A DNA stretch of 10,678 nucleotides from Candidatus Omnitrophota bacterium (GTDB lineage Bacteria; Omnitrophota; Gorgyraeia; Duberdicusellales; 4484-171), in NCBI GenBank assembly GCA_014728785.1, contig WJKZ01000234.1:1-10678 (forward strand), written 5' to 3'. Below the pieces are notes generated by a model. That model searched no databases, was not told the DNA's origin, and saw nothing but the letters and a program-made list of their open reading frames with translations. Positions 1 through 5,787 of this stretch are shown here, one piece after another (position 1 is the stretch's first letter; each line of letters opens with the position of its first letter). The position numbers were made by a program, and so were the translations under genes.

Positions 1-3
1 CAT
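1..3 (-). CDS. Start codon of a divergent gene (only the ATG is in the window)
   Basis: Read on the minus strand, an ATG at 3..1 is preceded by AAAAGGAGGTG (19 down to 9), a near-perfect Shine-Dalgarno sequence at about 7 nt spacing. This strongly suggests a gene running leftwards out of the window, divergent from hpf. Nothing of the protein is visible, so no function can be given. Confidence 0.6.
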
Positions 4-213
4 GACAGCACCTCCTTTTGGTTGTCGTTGGTATTTTGTCAAACACCATTTTACGGCAACTGAGGGCTGTTTGTGACCCTTTTTTTCAAAGAACTGTCAA
101 CACATCTCTTGGATTATACATATACACTTGAAACCTGCAGCTTGTAACTTGTATCTCGACTATTTCCTGTCTATCGGTTTTAACTTTTTACTTAACCATA
201 AGGGGGTTTTTAG
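4..213. other. Divergent intergenic spacer with short degenerate repeats
   Basis: This spacer lies between the divergent minus-strand start and hpf and must hold promoters for both. I see no hexamer pair good enough to call. On the minus strand there are two TTGACA words (about 100-95 and 42-37) and a TATAAT (118-113), but none is properly spaced with a partner. Around 126-157 the word CTTG recurs (CTTGAAA, CTTGTAA, CTTGTAT), resembling a short degenerate repeat tract. The hpf Shine-Dalgarno AGGGGG is at 201-206. Confidence 0.5.
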
Positions 214-546
214 ATGAGGGTGGATGTTTCTTTCAAGTATTTGGAGCAGAGTGATTTTATAAGTAATATTTTAGAAAATAATTTAAAAAAAATCGAGAGA
301 AGGCTGAAGATATTCCGCAAAAAAGGAGACCCGGTACATCTGTCTTTGCATATAGAAAAAAACCCTCACAAAGAGCAGTATTTTTGCCGTTCATGTTTGT
401 ATCTACCTTCAAATAAGGTTTTAGTAGCAGATGAAAAGGGGAGAAAAGCGAGCATAGCCATAAATAAGGCATTTTCAGCCTTGAGTCGGCAACTGGTAAA
501 GGTTAAGTATAAGATGGAGAAGCATCTTCAGAAGAGAAAGGTTTAA
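214..546 (+). CDS. hpf: Short-form ribosome hibernation promoting factor (HPF/RaiA, S30AE family)
   Basis: A 110-residue basic protein of the HPF/YfiA (sigma-54 modulation, S30AE) family. Family members bind the 30S decoding centre in slow growth or stress and keep ribosomes inactive or dimerised. The N-terminus has the expected beta strand and helix (residues 1-35, ending in the LKKIERRLK helix). A strand (VHLSLHIEKN) and a second strand pair follow. The diagnostic end is a helix after VADEKGRKASIAINKAF with a basic tail (SRQLVKVKYKMEKHLQKR), matching the family pattern of a helix ending in LxxQLxKxK. Length fits the short class; the C-terminal dimerisation domain of long HPF is absent. The ATG at 214 has AGGGGG 7 nt upstream. 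It lies just before the heat-shock promoter in the same direction, so readthrough into hrcA is possible. The central sequence is divergent, so family confidence is good and exact subtype is less sure. Confidence 0.82.
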   Translation: MRVDVSFKYLEQSDFISNILENNLKKIERRLKIFRKKGDPVHLSLHIEKNPHKEQYFCRSCLYLPSNKVLVADEKGRKASIAINKAFSALSRQLVKVKYKMEKHLQKRKV

Positions 547-577
547 AGTAAATAATATTAAAGAGATTCGCACCACC

Positions 578-606
578 TTGACTAAAGGAGTGAGGTGTGT
601 TAGTAT
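578..606 (+). promoter_or_regulatory. Sigma70-type promoter of hrcA-grpE-dnaK
   Basis: TTGACT at 578-583 (5 of 6 to consensus) is followed after exactly 17 nt by TAGTAT at 601-606 (4 of 6). Transcription would begin near 612-613, inside the CIRCE element that starts at 609, which is the standard geometry for HrcA repression. It sits 31 bp after the hpf stop, so the heat-shock genes can be transcribed independently of hpf. Confidence 0.72.
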
Positions 607-608
607 AT

Positions 609-635
609 TTGGCACTCTCAAAGCGAGAGTGCTAA
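609..635 (+). promoter_or_regulatory. CIRCE operator (HrcA binding site)
   Basis: The arms TTGGCACTC (609-617) and GAGTGCTAA (627-635) are separated by 9 nt (TCAAAGCGA). This is the CIRCE consensus TTAGCACTC-N9-GAGTGCTAA with a single change (A to G at the third base of the left arm). The inner TC/GA bases extend the pairing, so the transcribed element could also form a hairpin in the hrcA leader. It overlaps the predicted transcription start and lies 15 bp upstream of the hrcA ATG. This means hrcA, grpE and dnaK are autoregulated by HrcA, whose activity in other bacteria depends on GroEL. Confidence 0.97.
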
Positions 636-650
636 AAGTGGTGTTAAACT

Positions 651-1391
651 ATGGTAAGATATGTTGATTCCCGGAGAAGAGAAGAGCAGATTCTTTCTTT
701 AATTATAGACAGTTATATAAAGGAATCAAAACCTATCAGTTCCGGGTATCTCTGTAAAGAATATAAACTCAGCTACTCTCCGGCGACTGTTCGAAACGTG
801 ATGGTTGCGCTGGAGAAAAAGGGGTTTCTTTCTCATCTTTACACTTCATCGGGAAGAGTTCCTACCGAAGAGGGTTTCAGGTATTATGTAAAACTCCTGG
901 GCAAAGAGGGCTTGATAGAAAATTATCCCGTAACTCTTAATCTGGGTAAGCTTATAGATTATGAAATCGACGAAGTGCTTGATTACACCCTGGATGCTTT
1001 AACCCGCCTCAGCGGCTATACTTCTCTTATAGCTCTGGCAGGCAGGAATGAGAAGCTTTTATACAAAGGGATGCGTTTCATACTTGAGCAGCCTGAATTT
1101 GAAGACATAGAGGCTTTAAAGCATATCATTTATGCGCTGGAGGTAAATATAACCGGTTTGCAGAATTTACTTTTAAACTGCCTCCAGGAGGACATACAGA
1201 TTTTTATAGGTGAGGAAATAGGTTGTGAAGATATAGCAAACTGTTCCCTGATAGTTTCGGGATTGCGTCGCCGGAACGTATCTTTGGCTCTGGCGCTTCT
1301 GGGGCCGATGAGAATGAATTACCTGAGAGCAACTTCCTGTTTATATTCGGTAAAGAATCAGTTGCACAGTGTGATAGATGATTTAATTTAG
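651..1391 (+). CDS. hrcA: Heat-inducible transcription repressor HrcA, compact form
   Basis: HrcA represses chaperone operons by binding CIRCE, and a CIRCE lies directly upstream. The winged-helix N-terminus is clear: SPATVRNVMVALEKKGFL (about 43-60) then TSSGRVPTEEGFRYYV (about 65-80), both near-invariant in the family. The C-terminal GAF-like half is also recognisable: ILEQPEFEDIEALKHII, then IGEEIG, a Cys-Ser-Leu-Ile strand and LGPMRMNYLRA, equivalent to the usual IGPTRMDYARV. At 246 residues it is about 100 shorter than typical HrcA (about 340). The loss is internal: after SGYTSLIAL the sequence jumps almost directly to the QPEF motif. That removes the first strands of the GAF-like domain and the inserted dimerising domain. 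The ATG at 651 has only a weak Shine-Dalgarno (GTGGTG), suggesting low translation. First gene of the hrcA-grpE-dnaK operon. Confidence 0.95.
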   Translation: MVRYVDSRRREEQILSLIIDSYIKESKPISSGYLCKEYKLSYSPATVRNVMVALEKKGFLSHLYTSSGRVPTEEGFRYYVKLLGKEGLIENYPVTLNLGKLIDYEIDEVLDYTLDALTRLSGYTSLIALAGRNEKLLYKGMRFILEQPEFEDIEALKHIIYALEVNITGLQNLLLNCLQEDIQIFIGEEIGCEDIANCSLIVSGLRRRNVSLALALLGPMRMNYLRATSCLYSVKNQLHSVIDDLI

Positions 1392-1484
1392 AAAAAATTA
1401 TTCTGGAGTATTTTTTAGTTCTAATATGCAGGTAGAAGGCTGACCAGAACATATTGAAGATAACAGTTAAATTACGAGGTTATT
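1392..1484 (+). other. hrcA-grpE spacer
   Basis: A 93-bp spacer in the same direction as the flanking genes. I find no convincing promoter, second CIRCE or terminator. A TTCTGG near the start and a CCAGAA about 40 nt later could pair, but the loop is long. ACGAGGT at 1474-1480 serves as the grpE Shine-Dalgarno. Confidence 0.4.
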
Positions 1485-2159
1485 ATGGTTGAGAAAAGGA
1501 AAGACGAAGGCAAACAGGATTTTCCTGAACGGGAAGAGAAAGAGGAAACCCGGCAGGAACAGGAAGAGGAACTTCAGGAAGTTCCTGAAGAAGAAAGAAC
1601 ACGGCGAGAGCAGGGGAAAGGCGATTACAGAGAGTTGCGTGAGAGGTATTTGAGGCTCCAAGCCGAGTTTGATAATTACCGCAAGCGCGCCTTTAAAGAA
1701 AAAAATGAGTTTGTTAAGTTTGCTAATGAAGGTTTAATCATAGAACTTTTAGGTATACTCGATAATTTCGAAAGAGGTATTCAGTATGCAGAGAAAAAGA
1801 AAGACTTCGATTTGCTGCACCAGGGAGTCGATATGATTTCCAAACAACTGCACGCTTTGCTTGAAACTAAAGGTCTTAAGAAAATAACAGCCAGGGGCGA
1901 GAAATTTGACCCTTATAAACATGAGCCTGTAGAAATAGTGGAAGATGATTCGGTTGTTGATGAAATTGTGGTTGAGGAATTACAGCCGGGTTATCTTTTC
2001 AGCGGGCGTATAATAAGGCCTGCGAGGGTTAAAATCGCAAAGCCGCCCAAAAAGGAAGAGAAAGGAATCCGGGTTGAGCGCGAAGCAGAAGATGAGTACG
2101 AGAATCTTAAAAATTCAGAAACGGATGAGAAAAAGACAACCGATGATGGTTCTAAATAA
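1485..2159 (+). CDS. grpE: Nucleotide exchange factor GrpE
   Basis: GrpE is the dimeric cytoplasmic factor that releases ADP from DnaK. The 224-residue protein has a very charged, Glu/Arg-rich N-terminal segment (1-45), then the long coiled-coil helix with the family core YLRLQAEFDNYRKRAFKE (about 55-72) and the LLGILDNFERGI motif (about 88-99). The C-terminal beta wing that touches the DnaK nucleotide-binding domain is present: GEKFDPYKHEPVEIV, then LQPGYLFSGRIIRPARVKIAKP, ending near residue 188. About 36 further residues form a hydrophilic, Lys/Glu/Asp-rich tail not normal for the family, where the protein usually ends soon after the RPA-V-V motif. The ATG has GAGG at 5 nt spacing. It is 16 bp upstream of dnaK and 93 bp downstream of hrcA, in the CIRCE operon. 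Confidence 0.97.
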   Translation: MVEKRKDEGKQDFPEREEKEETRQEQEEELQEVPEEERTRREQGKGDYRELRERYLRLQAEFDNYRKRAFKEKNEFVKFANEGLIIELLGILDNFERGIQYAEKKKDFDLLHQGVDMISKQLHALLETKGLKKITARGEKFDPYKHEPVEIVEDDSVVDEIVVEELQPGYLFSGRIIRPARVKIAKPPKKEEKGIRVEREAEDEYENLKNSETDEKKTTDDGSK

Positions 2160-2175
2160 CTAAGGAGGTGTAAAT

Positions 2176-4089
2176 ATGGCAAGAACAATAGGTATTGATT
2201 TAGGAACTTCTAATTCATCAGCAGCAGTTATGGAAGGCGGTCGCCCTAGTATTATCCCTTCGGCTGAAGGGGCGGGGGTTGCCAGCGGTAAAGCATTTCC
2301 TTCCGTGGTAGCTTTTACCAAAGACGGACAGAGGCTTGTAGGTGAGCCGGCCAGAAGACAGGCGTCGGTTAACCCCGACGGTACCATAATGGCAGCTAAA
2401 AGAAAAATGGGGACCAGCCATAAATTTAAAGTTTATGATAAGGAATATACCCCCCAGCAGGTTTCGGCATTCATTCTGCAGAAGATAAAACAGGACGCAG
2501 AAGCCTATCTGGGAGAAGATGTTAAGGATGCGGTTATAACGGTCCCTGCTTATTTTAATGACAACCAACGCCAGGCGACTAAAGACGCCGGAACCATTGC
2601 CGGTTTAAATGTTCTCCGGATAATAAACGAGCCTACGGCAGCCTGTCTTGCTTATGGACTGAACAAAGTAGGTACGGAACTAAAGATTATGGTTTTTGAC
2701 TTCGGAGGAGGAACGCTTGATGTGACTATTATGGAAATGTGGGCCGAAGGAGGGTTTAAAGTTCTTTCTACCCATGGTGATACCAATCTCGGCGGTACAG
2801 ACATGGATAATGCTATGATAAATTACATAGCCGAAGACTTTAAGAAGCAGAGCGGTATAGATCTGCGTAACGACAAGATGGCTATGCAGAGGTTGAGAGA
2901 AGCGGCAGAGAAAGCCAAAATAGAATTATCAAGCACTGTAACCACAGATATCAATTTACCGTTTATTACTGCCGACTCAAGCGGTCCCAAGCACCTTACT
3001 ATGTCAATAAACCGGGCAAAGTTAGAGGAGCTGGTAACTCCGATTGTTCAGAAATGTAAGGGCCCTATGGAGCAGGCCTTAAAAGACGCAAAGCTCAACG
3101 CAACGGATATAGATAAGATTATCATGGTCGGAGGACCTACACGCATGCCTATAGTGCAAAAAGAAGTTGAGGGTTATGTCGGTAAAAAGATAGAAAGGGG
3201 AATAGACCCTATGGAGTGTGTCTCAATGGGAGCTGCCATACAGGCCTCTATTATCAAAGGAGACACAAAAGATGTGCTTCTCTTGGATGTAACACCTTTA
3301 TCTCTGGGCATAGAGACATTGGGAGGAGTGTTTACTAAACTGATAGACAAAAACACAACTATTCCTACAAAGAAGAGCCAGACTTTCTCGACTGCCGAGG
3401 ATAATCAGACAGCAGTAACCATCCGGGTACTCCAGGGCGAGCGTCAAATGGCTGCCGACAATACCGAGTTGGGCAGGTTTGATTTGGTTGGAATTCCGCC
3501 TGCTCCCAGAGGTGTGCCCCAGATAGAAGTAACTTTTGATATCGATTCAAACGGGATAGTCCACGTTTCGGCTAAAGACAAAGGGACAGGAAAAGAGCAG
3601 TCGATAAGGATTTCTGCTCCCGACAAACTTTCAGAGGATGAAATAGACAAGATGGTCAAAGAGGCCGAGAAATTCGCAGAGGAAGATAAAATAAGAAAGG
3701 AGGCAGTTGAGGTCCGCAACAAAGCCGATAGCGTAGCTTATACCACAGAGAAATCCCTGAAAGACTTTGGGGACAAGATTTCTCCGGAAGATAAAAGCAA
3801 CATTGAACAGAAACTTTCAGCCTTAAGGGAGATACTCAAAAGAGACAATGCCTCCAAAGAGGAGATTCAGCGTTCAATGGATGAGTTGATGCAGGCTTCT
3901 CATAAGTTGGCCGAGCAGGTTTATAAGCAACAGGCACAACAGCAACAGGGAGCTCAACAGCAGGCTGGGAGCCAGGCCGAAGGGGCTCAAAGCACCTCTG
4001 GAGGCGGAGAACAGGCTTCGGGAGAGAAAAAAGAAGAGGAGCCTGAAGTAGTTGATGCTGAATACAAAGAAGAGGACAACAGCAAGTAG
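2176..4089 (+). CDS. dnaK: Molecular chaperone DnaK (Hsp70)
   Basis: A 637-residue Hsp70 that binds exposed hydrophobic peptides in an ATP-driven cycle with DnaJ and GrpE. The nucleotide-binding domain carries [10 protein letters not shown] (5-14), the catalytic lysine in AAKRKMG (K75), NEPTAA (151-156), [10 protein letters not shown] (175-184; T180 matches the E. coli autophosphorylated threonine) and [11 protein letters not shown]. The interdomain linker is [15 protein letters not shown] (from 366). The substrate domain has the [25 protein letters not shown] and [10 protein letters not shown] stretches, then a helical lid. A Gln/Gly/Ser-rich spacer and an acidic end with VVDAEY follow. It lacks the roughly 24-residue insertion found in proteobacterial DnaK after the K75 region, and has GKAFPS where most have RTTPS. 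AAGGAGGTG at 2162-2170 is an excellent Shine-Dalgarno. It is the last gene of the CIRCE operon; dnaJ has its own promoter. Confidence 0.99.
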   Translation: MARTIGIDLGTSNSSAAVMEGGRPSIIPSAEGAGVASGKAFPSVVAFTKDGQRLVGEPARRQASVNPDGTIMAAKRKMGTSHKFKVYDKEYTPQQVSAFILQKIKQDAEAYLGEDVKDAVITVPAYFNDNQRQATKDAGTIAGLNVLRIINEPTAACLAYGLNKVGTELKIMVFDFGGGTLDVTIMEMWAEGGFKVLSTHGDTNLGGTDMDNAMINYIAEDFKKQSGIDLRNDKMAMQRLREAAEKAKIELSSTVTTDINLPFITADSSGPKHLTMSINRAKLEELVTPIVQKCKGPMEQALKDAKLNATDIDKIIMVGGPTRMPIVQKEVEGYVGKKIERGIDPMECVSMGAAIQASIIKGDTKDVLLLDVTPLSLGIETLGGVFTKLIDKNTTIPTKKSQTFSTAEDNQTAVTIRVLQGERQMAADNTELGRFDLVGIPPAPRGVPQIEVTFDIDSNGIVHVSAKDKGTGKEQSIRISAPDKLSEDEIDKMVKEAEKFAEEDKIRKEAVEVRNKADSVAYTTEKSLKDFGDKISPEDKSNIEQKLSALREILKRDNASKEEIQRSMDELMQASHKLAEQVYKQQAQQQQGAQQQAGSQAEGAQSTSGGGEQASGEKKEEEPEVVDAEYKEEDNSK

Positions 4090-4092
4090 ATA

Positions 4093-4262
4093 ATTGGTAA
4101 ATGAGTTGATGGGTAAATGTGTGAATGAGTAGATGTGTAAATGCGTAAATGAGCAGAAACGTGTAAATACACTCACCAACTCGTACACTCTTTTAATCGC
4201 AAACCCGTTTACTCATAAATCATATATACACATTAACTCGTTTACCCATTTACTCAATAGTT
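4093..4262. repeat. Degenerate GTAAATGAGT-like repeats in mirror orientation
   Basis: The left half (about 4095-4170) repeats words such as GTAAATGAGT, GTAAATGTGTGAATGAGT, GTGTAAATGCGTAAATGAG and GTGTAAATAC. The right half (about 4178-4258) carries the complements: CGTTTACTCAT, ACTCGTTTACCCATTTACTC. The transcript could fold into a long, imperfect hairpin. It sits between the dnaK stop and the dnaJ promoter. No U-tract follows a compact stem, so it is not a classic terminator, and it holds no credible gene on either strand; open frames here are short and repetitive. Confidence 0.75.
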
Positions 4263-4272
4263 CACTTATTAT

Positions 4273-4300
4273 TTGATAATTTCTATTTTATCCTTATAAT
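4273..4300 (+). promoter_or_regulatory. Sigma70-type promoter of dnaJ
   Basis: TTGATA (4273-4278) and a perfect TATAAT (4295-4300) are separated by 16 nt, with a predicted start near 4307. This is the best-scoring promoter by eye in the window and separates dnaJ from the hrcA-grpE-dnaK unit. There is no CIRCE nearby. Confidence 0.75.
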
Positions 4301-4310
4301 AGAGGATAAA
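4287..4310 (+). promoter_or_regulatory. Candidate operator: perfect inverted repeat enclosing the dnaJ -10 box
   Basis: TTTATCCT (4287-4294) and AGGATAAA (4303-4310) are perfect 8-bp complements separated by exactly TATAATAG, the -10 hexamer plus two bases. A dimeric regulator bound here would cover the -10 box and the start site. The arms are unlike CIRCE, so the regulator would not be HrcA. Its identity is unknown. Confidence 0.5.
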
Positions 4311-4334
4311 CTTTGCTGATTTCCCGGTAAGAGT

Positions 4335-5432
4335 ATGATGAGTACTAAAAAAGATTATTACGACATTCTGGGGGTACCCAAAGGAACAGGGGTGGATGAA
4401 ATCAAGAAAATTTACCGTCAGCTGGTGATGAAGCACCATCCCGACAGGGTTCCCGAAGAGAAAAAGAAAGAGGCAGAAGAGAGATTTAAAGAGATTTCCG
4501 AAGCCTATGCCGTATTGAGTGACCCTAAAAAGAAAGAGCTTTACGATAAGTACGGTCATGCCGGTATAGATTCCCGTTATACAACCGAAGATATTTTCCG
4601 GGGAGCAGATTTTTCGGATATTTTCGGCGGGGGCGGCGGATTCGGTGATATCTTTGAAAACATATTCTCCGATTTTGGATTCGATATATTCGGAGGGGGG
4701 CGCTCCCGGAGAAGAAGTGCACGAATGCAGCATGGAGAGGACCTTCAGCTCCAGACCACTATTAGCCTTAAAGAAGCAGCTTTAGGAGCCGAAAAGAACG
4801 TATCTTATTACCGTTATGAGGCTTGCGATAAATGTAGCGGCACAGGGGCAGCTCCCGGCTCAAAAAAGATAACTTGTCCTACCTGTAAAGGTGCCGGCAG
4901 TGTACGCAGCGGTATGGGGTTTATAAGTATTGCCCAGACTTGCCCCAACTGTAAAGGGTCGGGGCAGATTATTCAAAATCCTTGTCGAAACTGTTCGGGC
5001 CAGGGTAGGGTACGCTTGCGTAAAAACCTTAAAATTAATATACCCAAGGGGGTGGATACCGGGTCGGTTTTACGTTTAAAGGACGAAGGAAATTATGCAC
5101 CCGGCGGAAGAGGCGATCTCTACCTTTATATAGCGGTAGAACCTCATCCGGTATTCAAAAGAGACGGCGACAATCTCAGGTGTAAAGTAAAAATAGGGGT
5201 GGTTAAGGCAGTGCTGGGCACCGAAATCGAGGTACCTACTTTAACAGGTAGAGCCAGGATGAAGGTCCCTCCGGGCACTCAGTCCCAGACAGTTTTCAGG
5301 TTAAAAAATAAAGGAATTTCAAACTTGCGCAGTAAACACACCGGGGATGAGCTGGTAGAAGTTGAGATAGAAGTACCCAGAAAACTTTCCTCCCGGCAGA
5401 AAAAATTATATAGCGAATTAGACCGGCTGTAA
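4335..5432 (+). CDS. dnaJ: Chaperone protein DnaJ (class I Hsp40)
   Basis: DnaJ delivers unfolded clients to DnaK and triggers ATP hydrolysis. All class I domains are present in 365 residues. The J domain (7-73) has the HPD motif at 35-37. A Gly/Phe-rich region follows (about 88-122). The zinc region has four CxxCxGxG repeats starting at C164, C181, C203 and C217, all intact. The C-terminal client-binding domains end with the RKLSSRQKKLY stretch. The length is slightly below the usual 375 or so. Two adjacent ATG codons (4335 and 4338) are possible starts; the second gives MSTKKDYYDILGV, and the Shine-Dalgarno (GGTAAGAG) is weak for either. It is 245 bp downstream of dnaK with its own promoter and operator candidate rather than in the CIRCE operon. 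Confidence 0.98.
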   Translation: MMSTKKDYYDILGVPKGTGVDEIKKIYRQLVMKHHPDRVPEEKKKEAEERFKEISEAYAVLSDPKKKELYDKYGHAGIDSRYTTEDIFRGADFSDIFGGGGGFGDIFENIFSDFGFDIFGGGRSRRRSARMQHGEDLQLQTTISLKEAALGAEKNVSYYRYEACDKCSGTGAAPGSKKITCPTCKGAGSVRSGMGFISIAQTCPNCKGSGQIIQNPCRNCSGQGRVRLRKNLKINIPKGVDTGSVLRLKDEGNYAPGGRGDLYLYIAVEPHPVFKRDGDNLRCKVKIGVVKAVLGTEIEVPTLTGRARMKVPPGTQSQTVFRLKNKGISNLRSKHTGDELVEVEIEVPRKLSSRQKKLYSELDRL

Positions 5433-5505
5433 AAGGTACATTATAATAACGGTGTGTTCTGATACATAACCATAAAAAATATACCTGTTATAAAAGGAGA
5501 AGAAG
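5433..5505 (+). other. dnaJ-fmdB spacer
   Basis: An AT-rich 73-bp gap. A TATAAT occurs at 5442-5447, but the expected -35 position has no good match, so I do not call a promoter. The Shine-Dalgarno AAGGAGA (5494-5500) serves the next gene. No terminator hairpin with a T-run is visible. Confidence 0.4.
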
Positions 5506-5787
5506 ATGCCCAATTACGATTACAAGTGTCTTGAGTGCGGGGATGTTTTTGAAGTTTTTCAAATGATAAGCGAAGAGCCTTTAAAAAAATGTCCTGCCTG
5601 CGGCGGCCGGGTAAAAAGGATGATAGGCCCGGGGGCAGGGTTAATTTTTAAGGGGAGCGGCTTTTTTGCAACGGACTATAAAAGAAAATTATCTTCAAAG
5701 AAGAAGGAAGAAGCTAAACCGACCTGTTCGGGATGTAATAATTCTGACTGCAGTTTAAAAGAAAGTAAAAATCAGGATAAAAAATAA
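5506..5787 (+). CDS. FmdB-family zinc ribbon protein
   Basis: A 93-residue protein starting MPNYDYKCLECG, the hallmark of the FmdB/CxxC_CxxC_SSSS regulatory zinc-ribbon family. C8, C11, C29 and C32 form the predicted zinc site. A Gly-rich turn and FKGSGFFATDYKR then follow, also typical. The C-terminus is Lys-rich with three further cysteines (C74, C77, C82), which could form a second, weaker metal site. The FmdB name comes from a proposed formamidase/amide regulator, but the role of most members is unknown. The ATG follows AAGGAGA at 5 nt. The stop codon overlaps the start of the DUF1015 gene by one base (TAATG), so the two are probably translationally coupled. Confidence 0.93.
   Translation: MPNYDYKCLECGDVFEVFQMISEEPLKKCPACGGRVKRMIGPGAGLIFKGSGFFATDYKRKLSSKKKEEAKPTCSGCNNSDCSLKESKNQDKK

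Noticed and set aside
94..126. hpf promoter candidates (CTGTCA with TACATA or TATACA; TTGTAA and TTGAAA words further on)
   Set aside because: No pair has both a good -35 and a good -10 at 16-18 nt spacing.
571..597. Possible terminator hairpin after hpf (CACC and CCTT pairing with AAGG and GGTG)
   Set aside because: The stem needs an uneven internal loop, no T-run follows, and it overlaps the -35 box of the hrcA promoter.
3874..4188. Minus-strand open frames across the dnaK end and the spacer
   Set aside because: They are shadows of dnaK and of the degenerate repeats. The translation is repetitive (Thr-His-Leu/Ser-Ile-Tyr patterns), with no Shine-Dalgarno and no family resemblance.
4093..4262. 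CRISPR array or REP-type mobile repeat
   Set aside because: Words are irregular in spacing and sequence, there is no constant repeat-spacer unit, and no cas or REP-associated transposase gene is nearby.
4269..4733. 154-codon minus-strand open frame opposite dnaJ
   Set aside because: It lies antisense to the intact J domain and Gly/Phe region, has no Shine-Dalgarno and no recognisable motif.
5418..5447. Promoter before fmdB (TATAAT at 5442-5447)
   Set aside because: The -35 region lies in the dnaJ end and only offers TTAGAC at slightly wrong spacing; chance TATAAT is common in such AT-rich DNA.
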